A stretch of DNA of 64,000 bases from Lysobacteraceae bacterium NML93-0399 (GTDB lineage Bacteria; Pseudomonadota; Gammaproteobacteria; Xanthomonadales; Xanthomonadaceae): NCBI GenBank assembly GCA_002307375.1, contig NTJI01000003.1:124001-188000 (forward strand). Direction: 5' to 3'. Each line of letters begins with the position of its first letter. Position 1 is the stretch's first letter. A model generated the notes under the pieces. The model ran no database searches and was not told where the DNA came from. It saw nothing but the letters and a program-made list of their open reading frames with translations. The translations under genes and the position numbers were made by a program. This document shows, piece by piece, positions 1-8,836 of this stretch.

Positions 1-103
1 AGCGCGCTTGCGCGCGATGAGTTCTACCTATGAACCCTTCGCTCGCGATGGGCTCTACCGACAACACCCCTCGCGCGCCAGCGCGCTCCTACAGGGACAC
101 GCG
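1..103. repeat. REP/BIME element at window edge
   Basis: This is a pair of REP-type palindromes in inverted orientation, cut by the window start. The left arm has AGCGCGCTTGCGCGCGATG and the right arm has GCGCGCTCCTACAGGG. It abuts the 3' end of the FosX-like remnant, whose TAG stop is supplied by the CTGTAG of the right arm. Confidence 0.75.
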
Positions 104-453
104 GGCATATGCAGCCAACCGCTCGTCCAGCGTGCCGGCATGCAGTTCGAACAGATGGTCGTCGAAGTCGTAGAAATAGAGCGATGCACCCTCGCCTTCG
201 ATCCGCGGCCGCCGCGGGCGGATCTCCACACCCAGCGCTTCGAGCCGCGCGCGGTATCCCGGCAGGTCTTCTGCGTCGATCGCAAACGCGACATGGCCAA
301 ACGAGCGCCCGCGAAGCGGATCGCCCTCCATCGTCGCGATCCACACCCCACCGAGCATGAAGAACTTCTCGCGCGACAGAGAAAGCGACCGGTCACCGCT
401 GTCGTAGACCCACGCGCGCCCAGGCCTTCGACCAGCAGACGCGCCGGATTCAC
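89..453 (-). pseudogene. Truncated, frameshifted FosX/FosA-like glyoxalase-fold remnant
   Basis: The C-terminal part, starting near MLGGVWIATMEGDPL, matches the FosX/FosA fosfomycin-resistance family of the vicinal oxygen chelate superfamily. It includes the metal-ligand region YFYDFDDHLFELHAGT and the typical ending TLDERLAAY. The preceding part (NPARLLVEGLGAR) is in another frame. The break lies near 408-413, where one extra or two missing bases separate GAR from VYDSGDRS. The first roughly 20 residues of the family, with the first metal ligand, are absent, and the remnant starts inside the last codons of zipA. The stop codon comes from the flanking REP. I read this as a non-functional relic; a sequencing error could explain the frameshift but not the missing N-terminus. 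Confidence 0.7.
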
Positions 454-1202
454 CAGCGCGGGCTGCGTGTCACCGGCGGGACTTCGTGCTCGCGGTCCCA
501 GCTGCGCAGTTCGTCGCGCAGGCCGGCGATGCGCTGGCGGCCGAGCGCGTTGCGCTGTTCGTCAAGCAGTACACCGTCGAGCAGCTCGGCCATGCGTTCG
601 GCGGTCGGCAGCATCGCGTCCCAGGCATCGAGGGCGCGGACCGGGGCCGGCAGGGTCAGGAAGAATGCGATCGCAGGGGTTTCCAGCGTCTGGATCTCGC
701 TCATGTCGAAGCTGCCGGGGCTGCGGATGTTGGCGACGCTGAAGATCGGACCGCGCTCGGGATGGCCGTCGACGAGGCGGTGGAACACGTTCATGTGGCC
801 GTAAGTCAGGCCGGTCTTCTCGGCGGCGACGACAATGTCCGGGCCGCGCAGCACATTGCCGGCACGCGCGGCGATGTAGAGCGTGACGATCTTGTCGAAA
901 TCCTCGGTGTTGCGCTTGCCCAGCTCGCTGTTGGGCGAGACGGCGCCGACAGTGGCATCGAGCAGATCCATCTCGGCCTGCACCGCCTGGGTATCGCCTT
1001 CGGCGCGCGGCACACCCGCTTCACCGATATCCTGTTCGAGCTGGGCGCCCAGCGTGGGCTCGAGCCGCTGTTCGCGCTCGTCGCTGCTGGCGACGCGGCG
1101 GCCCTGCCCGTTGCGCGGGCGGGTGCCGAAGTACCACATCGCGATCATCAGCAGGCCGCCGGCCACGATGATCCCGATCCGCAACATCCACTCGTCGGTC
1201 AT
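450..1202 (-). CDS. zipA: Cell division protein ZipA
   Basis: ZipA anchors FtsZ to the inner membrane during assembly of the division ring. The 250-residue product begins MTDEWMLRIGIIVAGGLL, a short N-terminal membrane anchor typical of ZipA. A charged Arg/Gln-rich linker follows, then a C-terminal FtsZ-binding domain of about 130 residues containing FSVANIRSPGSFD and AFFLTLPAPV. The start at 1202 is preferred over the longer frame because a clear GAGGAG-type ribosome site lies about 10 bases upstream and the anchor begins there. It follows smc by 16 bp and is probably co-transcribed with it. In Xanthomonas relatives ligA normally follows zipA; here the next thing downstream is a FosX-like relic. 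Confidence 0.9.
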   Translation of the reverse strand: MTDEWMLRIGIIVAGGLLMIAMWYFGTRPRNGQGRRVASSDEREQRLEPTLGAQLEQDIGEAGVPRAEGDTQAVQAEMDLLDATVGAVSPNSELGKRNTEDFDKIVTLYIAARAGNVLRGPDIVVAAEKTGLTYGHMNVFHRLVDGHPERGPIFSVANIRSPGSFDMSEIQTLETPAIAFFLTLPAPVRALDAWDAMLPTAERMAELLDGVLLDEQRNALGRQRIAGLRDELRSWDREHEVPPVTRSPRW

Positions 1203-1218
1203 TCGTAGAACACTCCTC

Positions 1219-4200
1219 TCAGGCGGCGCCGGCCAGTCGCGTGGCCTCGGCAAGATCGACGGACACCAGGCGGCTGACGCCCGGCTCGCGCATGGTAACG
1301 CCGCTGAGCTGCGATGCGGCCTCCATCGTCGCCTTGTTGTGGCTGACGAACAGAAACTGCACGGCCTCGCTCATCTCCTTGACCATCGCGGTGAAGCGAC
1401 CGACGTTGGCCTCGTCGAGCGGGGCATCGACCTCGTCGAGCAGACAGAACGGCGCGGGGTTTAGCTGGAAGATCGAGAACACCAGCGCAACGGCGGTCAT
1501 GGCCTTCTCGCCGCCCGACAGCAGCGAGATGTTGGACACGCGCTTGCCCGGCGGGCGCGCCATGATCGCCACGCCGGTGTCGAGCAGGTCGTCGCCGGTG
1601 AGTTCCAGATACGCATGGCCGCCGCCGAACAGGCGCGGATACAGCGCCTGCACGCCGGCGTTGACCTTGTCGAAGGTGTCCTTGAAACGGCCGCGGGTTT
1701 CGCGGTCGATCTTGCGGATCGCCTCTTCGAGCGTTTCGAGTGCCGAGTTGAGGTCGGCATCCTGCGCGTCGAGGTATTCCTTGCGCTGCGCGGCCTCGGC
1801 GTGCTCGGCGATCGCGGCGAGATTGACCGGCTCCAGGCGGCGCAGGCGCGCGTCGAAGTCGGTGACGATCTTCTCCCAGGCCTTGGCGTTGGCCGAGTCG
1901 TCGAGGCCGCTCAGCACATCGTCGACGACGAAGCCGGCCTCGACCACCTGCGCGGCGAGCTGGTCGGCCGCGATCACCAGCGCCTGCTGGTCGAGCCGGC
2001 GCTGGCCGATGGCCTCGCGCTGGGTGAGCGCCTGCGCATCGCGCTGCTGGCGGACCTGCTCGAAGGTGCGCAGTTCATTGTCGATGCCTTCGAGCATCGA
2101 GCGCGCCTGCGCCAGTGCGTGTTCGGTGCGCACCCGCTCTTCGAGCGCGACCTGGCGTTGCTGTTCGAGCGTGTCGACCGGAGCGTCGCCGCTGGCCAGC
2201 TGCGCCGAGAGTTCGCCGAGGCGATTGTCGATCTGTCCGCGCTGGCCGCCCATGCGCGCCAGGGCCTGGGTCAGGGATTCGATCTGCGCACGTTGCGATT
2301 CCAGCGTCAGAGCCAGCGCATGTGCGGTGTCGCGCGACTCGCGTGCGCCCGAACGCGCCTGGTCACGCGCCTCCATCAGCCCGCGACGCTGGGCTTCGAG
2401 CGCGGCGCGGGCGGCTTCGAACTCGCCCATCCGCTCGACCGCGTCCTCGAGCTTGCCGCGTGCCTCGCGTGCCTGCTGCGCTGCGGTGTCGAGCGTTTCA
2501 TGCAGCTGGGCGAGATCGGCATCGACCCGATCAAGGCGATTGCGCGCCGCTTCCACGCGTCCCTGCTGGCTCTGCACCTGGCCGGCGAGTTCGGACACGC
2601 TGCGATGGGCGACATACAGCGCCCGCTGCGCCTCCTCGCGCTGCTGCTCGACGCCCAGCAGCTGCTCTCGGCCCTGGGCGATGCGCGCTTCGAGTGCCTG
2701 TTCCTGTGCCTGCAGCGCCGCGATCTCCTCGCGCAGCGACTGGATCTCGCGCTCGCGCAGCAGCGCGCCCTGCTTGGCCGCGCCCGAGCGCGAGACGCGC
2801 ACCCAGCCGGCGCCGAGGCGCTCGCCACTGCGGGTGATCACCGAATCGCTCTCGCTCAGACCGGCCTGCAGCGCACGCGCTTCGGCCAGGGTCTCGGCCA
2901 CGTGCAGACGGGCGAGCATGCGCCGGATCGCCAGCGGGCCTTCCACCCTGGCGGCGAGCGAGGTCGGCACGAAGGTCTCGGCGCCGGTCTCGGCCGACAC
3001 CAGCGCCAGACGGCTTTCGCCCAGTTCGCCGAGCGCGTCGACCAGCTCGGCCGGCACGCCATCGCCGTCGACCAGCACACCCTCGATCAGCTGTCCCAGC
3101 GCGCTCTCGACCGCGAATTCCCAGCCCGATTCCACCCGGAGCGTCTCGCCCACGCGGGCCGCAGAATCGAGCCCGCGCTGACGCAGCCATTCGACCGCCG
3201 CGCCCTGCTCCTGCCCGAGCGCCGCGTTCTGCAGTGTCTCCAGCGACGACAGCCGGCCGCGCGCTTCCTGCGCCCGCTTGCGCACGCCGGAGATCTCGTC
3301 CTGCGCGGCGCGTTGCGCGTCCTGCAGTTCGACCGCAGCCGCCTTGCGCGCTTCGAGATCGTCGCCGAGCGTGTCGAGCGCGGCCTTCTGTTCCTCATGG
3401 CGGATCTGCAGATCGGCAAAGGCTTCGCTGAGCGCGTCGACGTCGAGCCCGGCGCGCTCGGCCTCGAGCTGCTCACGCCGCCGCTCAGCCTCGAGCGACT
3501 GGCGGTCGAGATACTCGACCCGGGTGCGTTCGACCTCGCCCGCACGCGCGGCCTCGCCCTGCTCGCGGTTGTGCGCCTCCCACCGGATCTGCCAGTCGGC
3601 GAGCGCGTCTTCGGCCTCGCGCAGCGTGTCCTGACGGATCGCGTCCTCGTCCTGCAGCTGGGCCAGGCGGGGCTCGGCGTCGGCGATGCTTTCGTGCAGC
3701 GTGTCGAGCCGCAGCTGGTCCTGATCGATATGCGCGCCGATTTCCGCCAGCTGGGCCTGGGCCTCGTCGCGGGCCTTGAGCAGGCGCGCCGAGAGTTCGC
3801 GCTGATGCTGGATCTGCTGCTCGATACGCGCCAGCGTGCCGCTGACCTCGTAGCTTTCGGCCTGCGCATGGTTGAGCGCTTCGCTGGCCTCGTGGCGACG
3901 TTCGCGACCGGTCTCGATCTCGCGCTCGGCCTCGCGCTGTTCGGCGATGAGCTGTTCGAGTCTGGTTTCTTCCTGCGCCAGCCCCTCGCGCAGCGCGCGC
4001 AGCCGTGAATCGAGGGTGCGCCATTCGAGGGCCTTCCATTCGGCATCGCGAATTCGGCGCTCGGCTTGGATCGCGGTGTACTGCTCGGCCTGTCTGGCCT
4101 GGCGGGCCAGGTGCTGCAGCTGCTTGCCGACTTCCTCGCGCAGATCGTTGAGGCGGTCGAGGTTTTCGCGGGTGTGGCGGATGCGGGTCTCGGTTTCCTT

Positions 4201-4731
4201 GCGGCGCTCCTTGTACTTGGAGATGCCGGCCGCTTCCTCCAGATAGACGCGCAGTTCCTCGGGCTTGGCGTCGATGACCTGCGAGATCATGCCCTGCTCG
4301 ATGATCGAGTAGCTGCGCGGGCCCAGGCCCGTGCCCAGGAACAGATCGGTGATGTCGCGGCGACGGCATTTGGTGCCGTTGAGGTAGTAGCCGCTCTGTC
4401 CGTCACGGCTGACGGTGCGCTTGACCGAGATTTCGTTGAAGGCCGCGAACTCGCCGGCGATCGTGTGGTCGCTGTTGTCGAAGATCAACTCGACCATCGC
4501 CTGCGAAACCGGCTTGCGCGCGGTGGAGCCGGCGAAGATCACGTCGGTCAGCGAGTCGCCGCGCAGGCGGCTGGCCGAGGACTCGCCCATGACCCAGCGC
4601 ACCGCGTCGATGATGTTCGACTTGCCGCAGCCGTTCGGCCCCACCACGCCGGTCATGTTGGTCGGCAGGTGCAGCGTCGTCGGGTCGACGAAGGACTTGA
4701 AACCGGCGAGCTTGATCGTGGACAGGCGCAT
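1219..4731 (-). CDS. smc: Chromosome segregation protein SMC
   Basis: This ATPase organises and segregates the chromosome together with the ScpA and ScpB subunits, which are encoded at 28-30 kb in this window. The 1170-residue protein has the N-terminal Walker A motif GPNGCGKSN at residues 31-39. Two long coiled coils, rich in Glu, Arg and Ala, flank a central hinge around residues 510-650. The C-terminal ATPase half carries the ABC signature LSGGEKAM (about 1071-1078) and Walker B FCLLDEVDAPLD. The start at MRLSTIKLAGFKSF fits the family N-terminus; an extra 20 residues upstream are possible in frame but unlike SMC. Length is normal. Confidence 0.97.
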   Translation of the reverse strand: MRLSTIKLAGFKSFVDPTTLHLPTNMTGVVGPNGCGKSNIIDAVRWVMGESSASRLRGDSLTDVIFAGSTARKPVSQAMVELIFDNSDHTIAGEFAAFNEISVKRTVSRDGQSGYYLNGTKCRRRDITDLFLGTGLGPRSYSIIEQGMISQVIDAKPEELRVYLEEAAGISKYKERRKETETRIRHTRENLDRLNDLREEVGKQLQHLARQARQAEQYTAIQAERRIRDAEWKALEWRTLDSRLRALREGLAQEETRLEQLIAEQREAEREIETGRERRHEASEALNHAQAESYEVSGTLARIEQQIQHQRELSARLLKARDEAQAQLAEIGAHIDQDQLRLDTLHESIADAEPRLAQLQDEDAIRQDTLREAEDALADWQIRWEAHNREQGEAARAGEVERTRVEYLDRQSLEAERRREQLEAERAGLDVDALSEAFADLQIRHEEQKAALDTLGDDLEARKAAAVELQDAQRAAQDEISGVRKRAQEARGRLSSLETLQNAALGQEQGAAVEWLRQRGLDSAARVGETLRVESGWEFAVESALGQLIEGVLVDGDGVPAELVDALGELGESRLALVSAETGAETFVPTSLAARVEGPLAIRRMLARLHVAETLAEARALQAGLSESDSVITRSGERLGAGWVRVSRSGAAKQGALLREREIQSLREEIAALQAQEQALEARIAQGREQLLGVEQQREEAQRALYVAHRSVSELAGQVQSQQGRVEAARNRLDRVDADLAQLHETLDTAAQQAREARGKLEDAVERMGEFEAARAALEAQRRGLMEARDQARSGARESRDTAHALALTLESQRAQIESLTQALARMGGQRGQIDNRLGELSAQLASGDAPVDTLEQQRQVALEERVRTEHALAQARSMLEGIDNELRTFEQVRQQRDAQALTQREAIGQRRLDQQALVIAADQLAAQVVEAGFVVDDVLSGLDDSANAKAWEKIVTDFDARLRRLEPVNLAAIAEHAEAAQRKEYLDAQDADLNSALETLEEAIRKIDRETRGRFKDTFDKVNAGVQALYPRLFGGGHAYLELTGDDLLDTGVAIMARPPGKRVSNISLLSGGEKAMTAVALVFSIFQLNPAPFCLLDEVDAPLDEANVGRFTAMVKEMSEAVQFLFVSHNKATMEAASQLSGVTMREPGVSRLVSVDLAEATRLAGAA

Positions 4732-4907
4732 GCGGGCGTCGGTGGCCTCTTGGCGCCTGTGCGGCGCGATGGATGACGGACAGCGTGTCACGCGCTACGC
4801 GAGATCCGCACCGCAACGGATTGATTCCAAAAGGTGCGAGGCCGCTTGTACGCGCAAGCAACCAGTATAGCGAGGCCCGGCGCCGCCTGCGGGCGACCGC
4901 GCCGCCC

Positions 4908-5033
4908 CTGTAGGAGCGCGCTAGCGCGCGATGAGGCGTGACCGGTAAAGCTTCTCGCGCGCAAGCGCGCTCCTACAGAGGGGCGCTCTGGCTCCCGCAA
5001 GGCCACATCGCGCGCAAGCGCACTCCTACAGAC
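4908..5033. repeat. REP/BIME cluster between smc and the ABC ATPase gene
   Basis: The gap of about 300 bp upstream of smc contains an inverted pair (4908-4978) with TGTAGGAGCGCGC on the left and GCGCGCTCCTACAG on the right. A third, single right-hand arm follows at about 5005-5033. No gene is seen between smc and this cluster. Confidence 0.8.
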
Positions 5034-5036
5034 AGG

Positions 5037-6131
5037 TCAGGCCGTCGGCACGAGCCGCGCACCGGTCTCGACATCGAACGCGTGCACGCGTCCGGGCGGA
5101 ATCGACAGCGGCAGGGACTCGCCCGGGACCGGCACACGGTCGGGCGGGAGTCGGGCCACGAGCGCATGCGGCCCCAGGCGCAGGTTGACGAACACCTCGC
5201 TGCCCACCGGCTCGACCACTTCGACCACAGGCGACAGCGCCGCCTCGGCCTCAGCCGCGGGTAGCAGATGTTCCGGACGAATGCCGAGATCGACCGTGCG
5301 GCCATTCCAGTCCGTCGGGAAGCCGGCATCGCCGAGGGCCAGCGTGATGCCCTCGCCCGCATCGAAGCGCCAGCCGGCCGCGGTCTGCGCCAGCATGCCG
5401 CGCAACACGTTCATCGCCGGACTGCCGAGGAAGGTCGCCACGAACAGGTTCGCCGGCTGCTCGTACAGCGCCATCGGCGTGTCGATCTGCTGGATCTGCC
5501 CGTCCTTGAGCACGACGATGCGCTGGCCCAGGGTCATCGCCTCGATCTGGTCGTGGGTGACGTAGATCATCGTCGTGCCGAGCTTGCGGTGCAGACGCGC
5601 GATCTCGACCCGCATGCCGCTGCGCAGTTTGGCGTCGAGATTGGACAAGGGTTCGTCGAGGAGGAACACCTGCGGCTGGCGCACCAGCGCACGCCCCAGG
5701 GCGACGCGCTGGCGCTGTCCACCCGAGAGCTGGCCGGGCTTGCGGTCGAGCACCTTGTCCAGCTCGAGCACCTGCGCGGCCTCGGCGACGCGCGCGGCGA
5801 TGTCCGCCTTCGACTGTCCACGCAGCTTCAGCCCGAACGCGAGGTTCTCGGCCACGCTCATGTGCGGATACAGCGCATAGCTCTGGAACACCATCGCGAT
5901 GTCGCGGTCCTTCGGCGCCACGTCGTTGACCACCCGCTCACCAATGGTCAGCGTGCCGTCGCTGATCGCTTCGAGTCCGGCGACCATGCGCAGCAGCGTG
6001 GACTTGCCGCAGCCCGACGGGCCGACCAGCACCAGCAGTTCGCCATCGGCGACCTCGAAACTCGCCCCGGCCACGCCCACGAACCCGTTGGGATAAACCT
6101 TCCGTACCGCGTCGAACCGCACCTGTGCCAT
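5037..6131 (-). CDS. ugpC: Sugar ABC transporter ATP-binding protein (UgpC/MalK type)
   Basis: This 364-residue ATPase energises carbohydrate uptake through CUT1-type ABC permeases at the inner membrane. Visible motifs are Walker A GPSGCGKST (37-45), the Q-loop VFQSYALYPH (81-90), signature LSGGQ (135-139) and Walker B VFLLDEPLSNLD. A C-terminal TOBE/regulatory region extends to the end. The start at MAQVRFD follows a GGGAG-like ribosome site; an upstream in-frame extension looks non-coding. No permease gene is adjacent. The only CUT permeases in the window are at 18.3-20.0 kb and lack their own ATPase, so this protein is inferred to serve them. It is divergent from zwf and shares a LacI-type operator with it. 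Confidence 0.92.
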   Translation of the reverse strand: MAQVRFDAVRKVYPNGFVGVAGASFEVADGELLVLVGPSGCGKSTLLRMVAGLEAISDGTLTIGERVVNDVAPKDRDIAMVFQSYALYPHMSVAENLAFGLKLRGQSKADIAARVAEAAQVLELDKVLDRKPGQLSGGQRQRVALGRALVRQPQVFLLDEPLSNLDAKLRSGMRVEIARLHRKLGTTMIYVTHDQIEAMTLGQRIVVLKDGQIQQIDTPMALYEQPANLFVATFLGSPAMNVLRGMLAQTAAGWRFDAGEGITLALGDAGFPTDWNGRTVDLGIRPEHLLPAAEAEAALSPVVEVVEPVGSEVFVNLRLGPHALVARLPPDRVPVPGESLPLSIPPGRVHAFDVETGARLVPTA

Positions 6132-6222
6132 GCACGCTCCCGTCTTCGCTTGCCGCGTCGAATCGCATCGTGCCGACGCGTCCGTGGACCGTGCGCCGAC
6201 ATGCAATTGCGCTATTCTGGCA

Positions 6223-6236
6223 TGTAATCGTTTTCA
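6223..6236. promoter_or_regulatory. Putative LacI-family operator between ATPase gene and zwf
   Basis: The site TGTAATCGTTTTCA is a near-palindrome. It differs at two positions from TGTAAGCGTTTACA before the lacI-type gene at 27.4 kb. Its place in the divergent promoter region suggests joint control of the ABC ATPase and the zwf operon. Confidence 0.55.
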
Positions 6237-6377
6237 AACCAGTCGACATCGCGGTGGAAGGCGCCATGTCGCGCAGCGATCCTCCAATTCCGCCATCTGC
6301 TGACGTCATCGGACGGTCGAACGCGGCAGACAGTGGCGATGGCCGTTGCGATGATCACGCCTCCGGCGACACACTCC

Positions 6378-7838
6378 ATGCTTTCCCATCCTGAACCCGA
6401 GGCAGACCCGGCGCCCATGCACGATTCCCTGCTGTTGTTCGGCGCCACGGGCGACCTGGCGCAACGCTATCTGTTTCCGTCCCTGCTGCACCTGCTGCGC
6501 GACCGGCTGCTGCCGGAGGATTTCCGCGTCATCGCAATTGCGCGCAGCGAACACGACGACACGAGTTTCCGCGCCTGGCTGCGCGAGCGCCTGGGCGACG
6601 ATTACGAAGCCGGCCAGCTCGACGAACTGCTGCGCCGCGTGCAGTACGTGCCGGTCGATCTGAGCGATGCCGACTCGATGGCCGCATCGCTGTCGCGCTT
6701 CGCCGACCGTCCGGCGGTGAGCTATCTGTCGACGCCCCCCAATCTGTTCGCCTCGGCGTGTCGCGGACTCAAGGCCGCGGGCCTGCTCGAAGCGCCATCG
6801 CGCCTGGTGCTGGAAAAACCCATCGGCCACGACCTGGCCAGCGCGCAGGAGATCGATGCGACGCTCAAGGCCGCGCTCGACGAGTCGCGGATCTTCCGCA
6901 TCGACCATTACCTGGGCAAGGCGCCGGTGCAGAACCTGCTCGCGCTGCGTCTGGGCAACACGCTGTTCGAAGCGACCTGGGAGCGGCGCTGGATCGAATC
7001 GGTCGACATCATCGTCGCCGAGACCGCGGGCGTGGACGGCCGCGAAGGCTATTACGCCGACTACGGCGCGCTGCGCGACATGGTGCAGAACCACATGCTG
7101 CAGCTGCTGGCGCTGATCGCGATGGAGCCGCCGGCGGCGATGGATACCGACAGCATCCGCGAGGAGAAGAAGAAGGTCCTGCGCGCGTTGCGTCCGATGA
7201 GCGCCGCCGATGCGGACGCGGACAGTGTGCGCGGCCGCTACACCGCCGGCGTCGTCGACGGCCAGGCGGCCAAGGGCTTCAACCACGGTGGGCACGAGGA
7301 CGTCGAGACCTTCGTCGGCCTGCGCGCGTGGATCGACAACTGGCGCTGGGCCGGCGTGCCCTTCCGTCTGGTGACCGGCAAGCGCATGCCCTCGCGCACG
7401 ACCGAAGTCGTGGTGACCTTCAAGCCGGTCACGCACTGGCTGTTCGGCGCCAATGAGCGCAAGCGCGCGCGCGCCAATCAGCTGCGCGTGCGTCTGCAGC
7501 CGGAGGAGACCATCGAGCTCGGCCTGATGGGCAGCCTGGCAGCCTCCGAATGGGCGGCCAACGAACTGCAGCCGATGTCGCTGGACCTGGCGATGCTGCC
7601 GCCCAAGCGCCGCATCGCCTACGAGCGGCTGATGATCGACGCGCTCAAGGGCGATCAGACGCTGTTCGTGCGCGACGACGAGGTCGAGGCCGCGTGGCGC
7701 TGGATCGACAGCGTCAGCGCCGCCTGGCGCGAGGCCGGCACGCCGGTGCGCGACTACCCTGCCGGCAGCTGGGGGCCGGCGGAGGCGCAGCCGTTCCTGC
7801 CGCGCACCCTGACCACGCACAACGGGCGCAAGTCGTGA
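6378..7838 (+). CDS. zwf: Glucose-6-phosphate 1-dehydrogenase
   Basis: This enzyme oxidises glucose-6-phosphate to 6-phosphogluconolactone with NAD(P)+, the entry step of the Entner-Doudoroff and pentose phosphate routes. The N-terminal Rossmann motif LLLFGATGDLAQRYLFPSL and the substrate-binding signature RIDHYLGK (around residue 176) are intact. A full C-terminal domain follows, ending near 487 residues. The start is uncertain: in-frame candidates lie at 6333 (GTG), 6351, 6378 and 6417, and homology only requires the last. It is the first gene of the operon zwf-glk-pgl-edd-eda and overlaps glk by four bases (GTGA). Confidence 0.96.
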   Translation: MLSHPEPEADPAPMHDSLLLFGATGDLAQRYLFPSLLHLLRDRLLPEDFRVIAIARSEHDDTSFRAWLRERLGDDYEAGQLDELLRRVQYVPVDLSDADSMAASLSRFADRPAVSYLSTPPNLFASACRGLKAAGLLEAPSRLVLEKPIGHDLASAQEIDATLKAALDESRIFRIDHYLGKAPVQNLLALRLGNTLFEATWERRWIESVDIIVAETAGVDGREGYYADYGALRDMVQNHMLQLLALIAMEPPAAMDTDSIREEKKKVLRALRPMSAADADADSVRGRYTAGVVDGQAAKGFNHGGHEDVETFVGLRAWIDNWRWAGVPFRLVTGKRMPSRTTEVVVTFKPVTHWLFGANERKRARANQLRVRLQPEETIELGLMGSLAASEWAANELQPMSLDLAMLPPKRRIAYERLMIDALKGDQTLFVRDDEVEAAWRWIDSVSAAWREAGTPVRDYPAGSWGPAEAQPFLPRTLTTHNGRKS

Positions 7839-8836
7839 CGGCCGCGCTTGCCCTGCTCGCCGACATCGGCGGTACCAATGCACGGTTCGCGCTGGCCGAC
7901 ACCACCTGCCCGACGCCCCTGCAGCTCGACACCGTGCGCGGCTTCGCGGTCGCCGATTTCCCGTCGCTGGCCGATGCGGCCCTGCACTATCTCGACGACA
8001 TCGGTCACGACGGCCAGGCGGCGGCGATTCCACGCGCCGTGATGGCGGTCGCCGGACGCGTCGACGGCGACGATGCGCGCATCACCAATCACCCGTGGGT
8101 GATCTCGCGCACGCGCATGCAGCAGCGGCTCGATATTGACGATGTCGTGCTGATCAACGATTTCGCCGCCCAGGCGATGGCCATTTCGCTGCTGCAGCCG
8201 GGCGACTACACGCCGATCGGTGGTGTGCCGTGGTCGGTGCCCGCAGATCCCGACGGGCCGTGCACCTACGCCGTCATCGGCCCGGGCACGGGCCTGGGTG
8301 TCGGCGGCCTGGTGATCCGCGACGGCAAGCACTATCCGCTGGAAACCGAAGGCGGTCACGTCAGTTTTCCGCCCGGCACGCCGGAAGAAACCGCGATTCT
8401 CGAGCGTCTCTCGGCGCAGTTCGGCCGCGTGTCCAATGAGCGGCTGATCTGCGGCCCGGGCCTGGTCAACATCCATCGGGCGCTGAGCGAGATCGCAGGC
8501 GTCGACCCCGGCCCGATGCAGCCGGCCGACATCACCGCCCGCGCTGCAGCCGGCGATGCGCTGTGCGGCCGCGCCGTCGACGTGTTCTGCGCAGTGTTCG
8601 GCGCGATCGCCGGCGACCTCGTCCTCACCCTCGGCGCCTGGGACGGCGTGTTCCTCACCGGCGGCCTGGTGCCCAAGATGCTCGATTCGATCCGCCACTC
8701 GGGCTTCCGTCAACGCTTCGAACACAAGGGCCGGTTCTCGCCGAACATGGGCCGGGTGCCGAGTCTGGCGGTGCTGCATCCGCACGCCGGCCTGCTCGGT
8801 GCAGCCGCCATCGCCTCACGCAGGGCCGTCGCATGA
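7835..8836 (+). CDS. glk: Glucokinase
   Basis: Glucokinase phosphorylates cytoplasmic glucose to glucose-6-phosphate with ATP, feeding the preceding zwf step. The 333-residue protein starts with the phosphate-binding loop LADIGGTNARFAL. It also has the second glycine motif GPGTGLGVGGLV and the bacterial glucokinase signature EGGHVSFPPGT. The GTG start at 7835 overlaps the zwf stop, and the gene overlaps pgl by ATGA, so translation of the three genes is probably coupled. Its presence in the operon implies that free glucose reaches the cytoplasm, consistent with hydrolysis by the GH3 enzyme encoded nearby. Confidence 0.95.
   Translation: MTAALALLADIGGTNARFALADTTCPTPLQLDTVRGFAVADFPSLADAALHYLDDIGHDGQAAAIPRAVMAVAGRVDGDDARITNHPWVISRTRMQQRLDIDDVVLINDFAAQAMAISLLQPGDYTPIGGVPWSVPADPDGPCTYAVIGPGTGLGVGGLVIRDGKHYPLETEGGHVSFPPGTPEETAILERLSAQFGRVSNERLICGPGLVNIHRALSEIAGVDPGPMQPADITARAAAGDALCGRAVDVFCAVFGAIAGDLVLTLGAWDGVFLTGGLVPKMLDSIRHSGFRQRFEHKGRFSPNMGRVPSLAVLHPHAGLLGAAAIASRRAVA

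Noticed and set aside
6223..6236. HexR-type control of zwf
   Set aside because: The site has the central CG and TGTAA/TTnCA halves of LacI-family operators rather than the AT-centred HexR palindrome, and a hexR gene is not in the window.
6306..8033. A 575-codon minus-strand open frame opposite zwf
   Set aside because: Shadow frame of zwf, which has clear family motifs on the plus strand.
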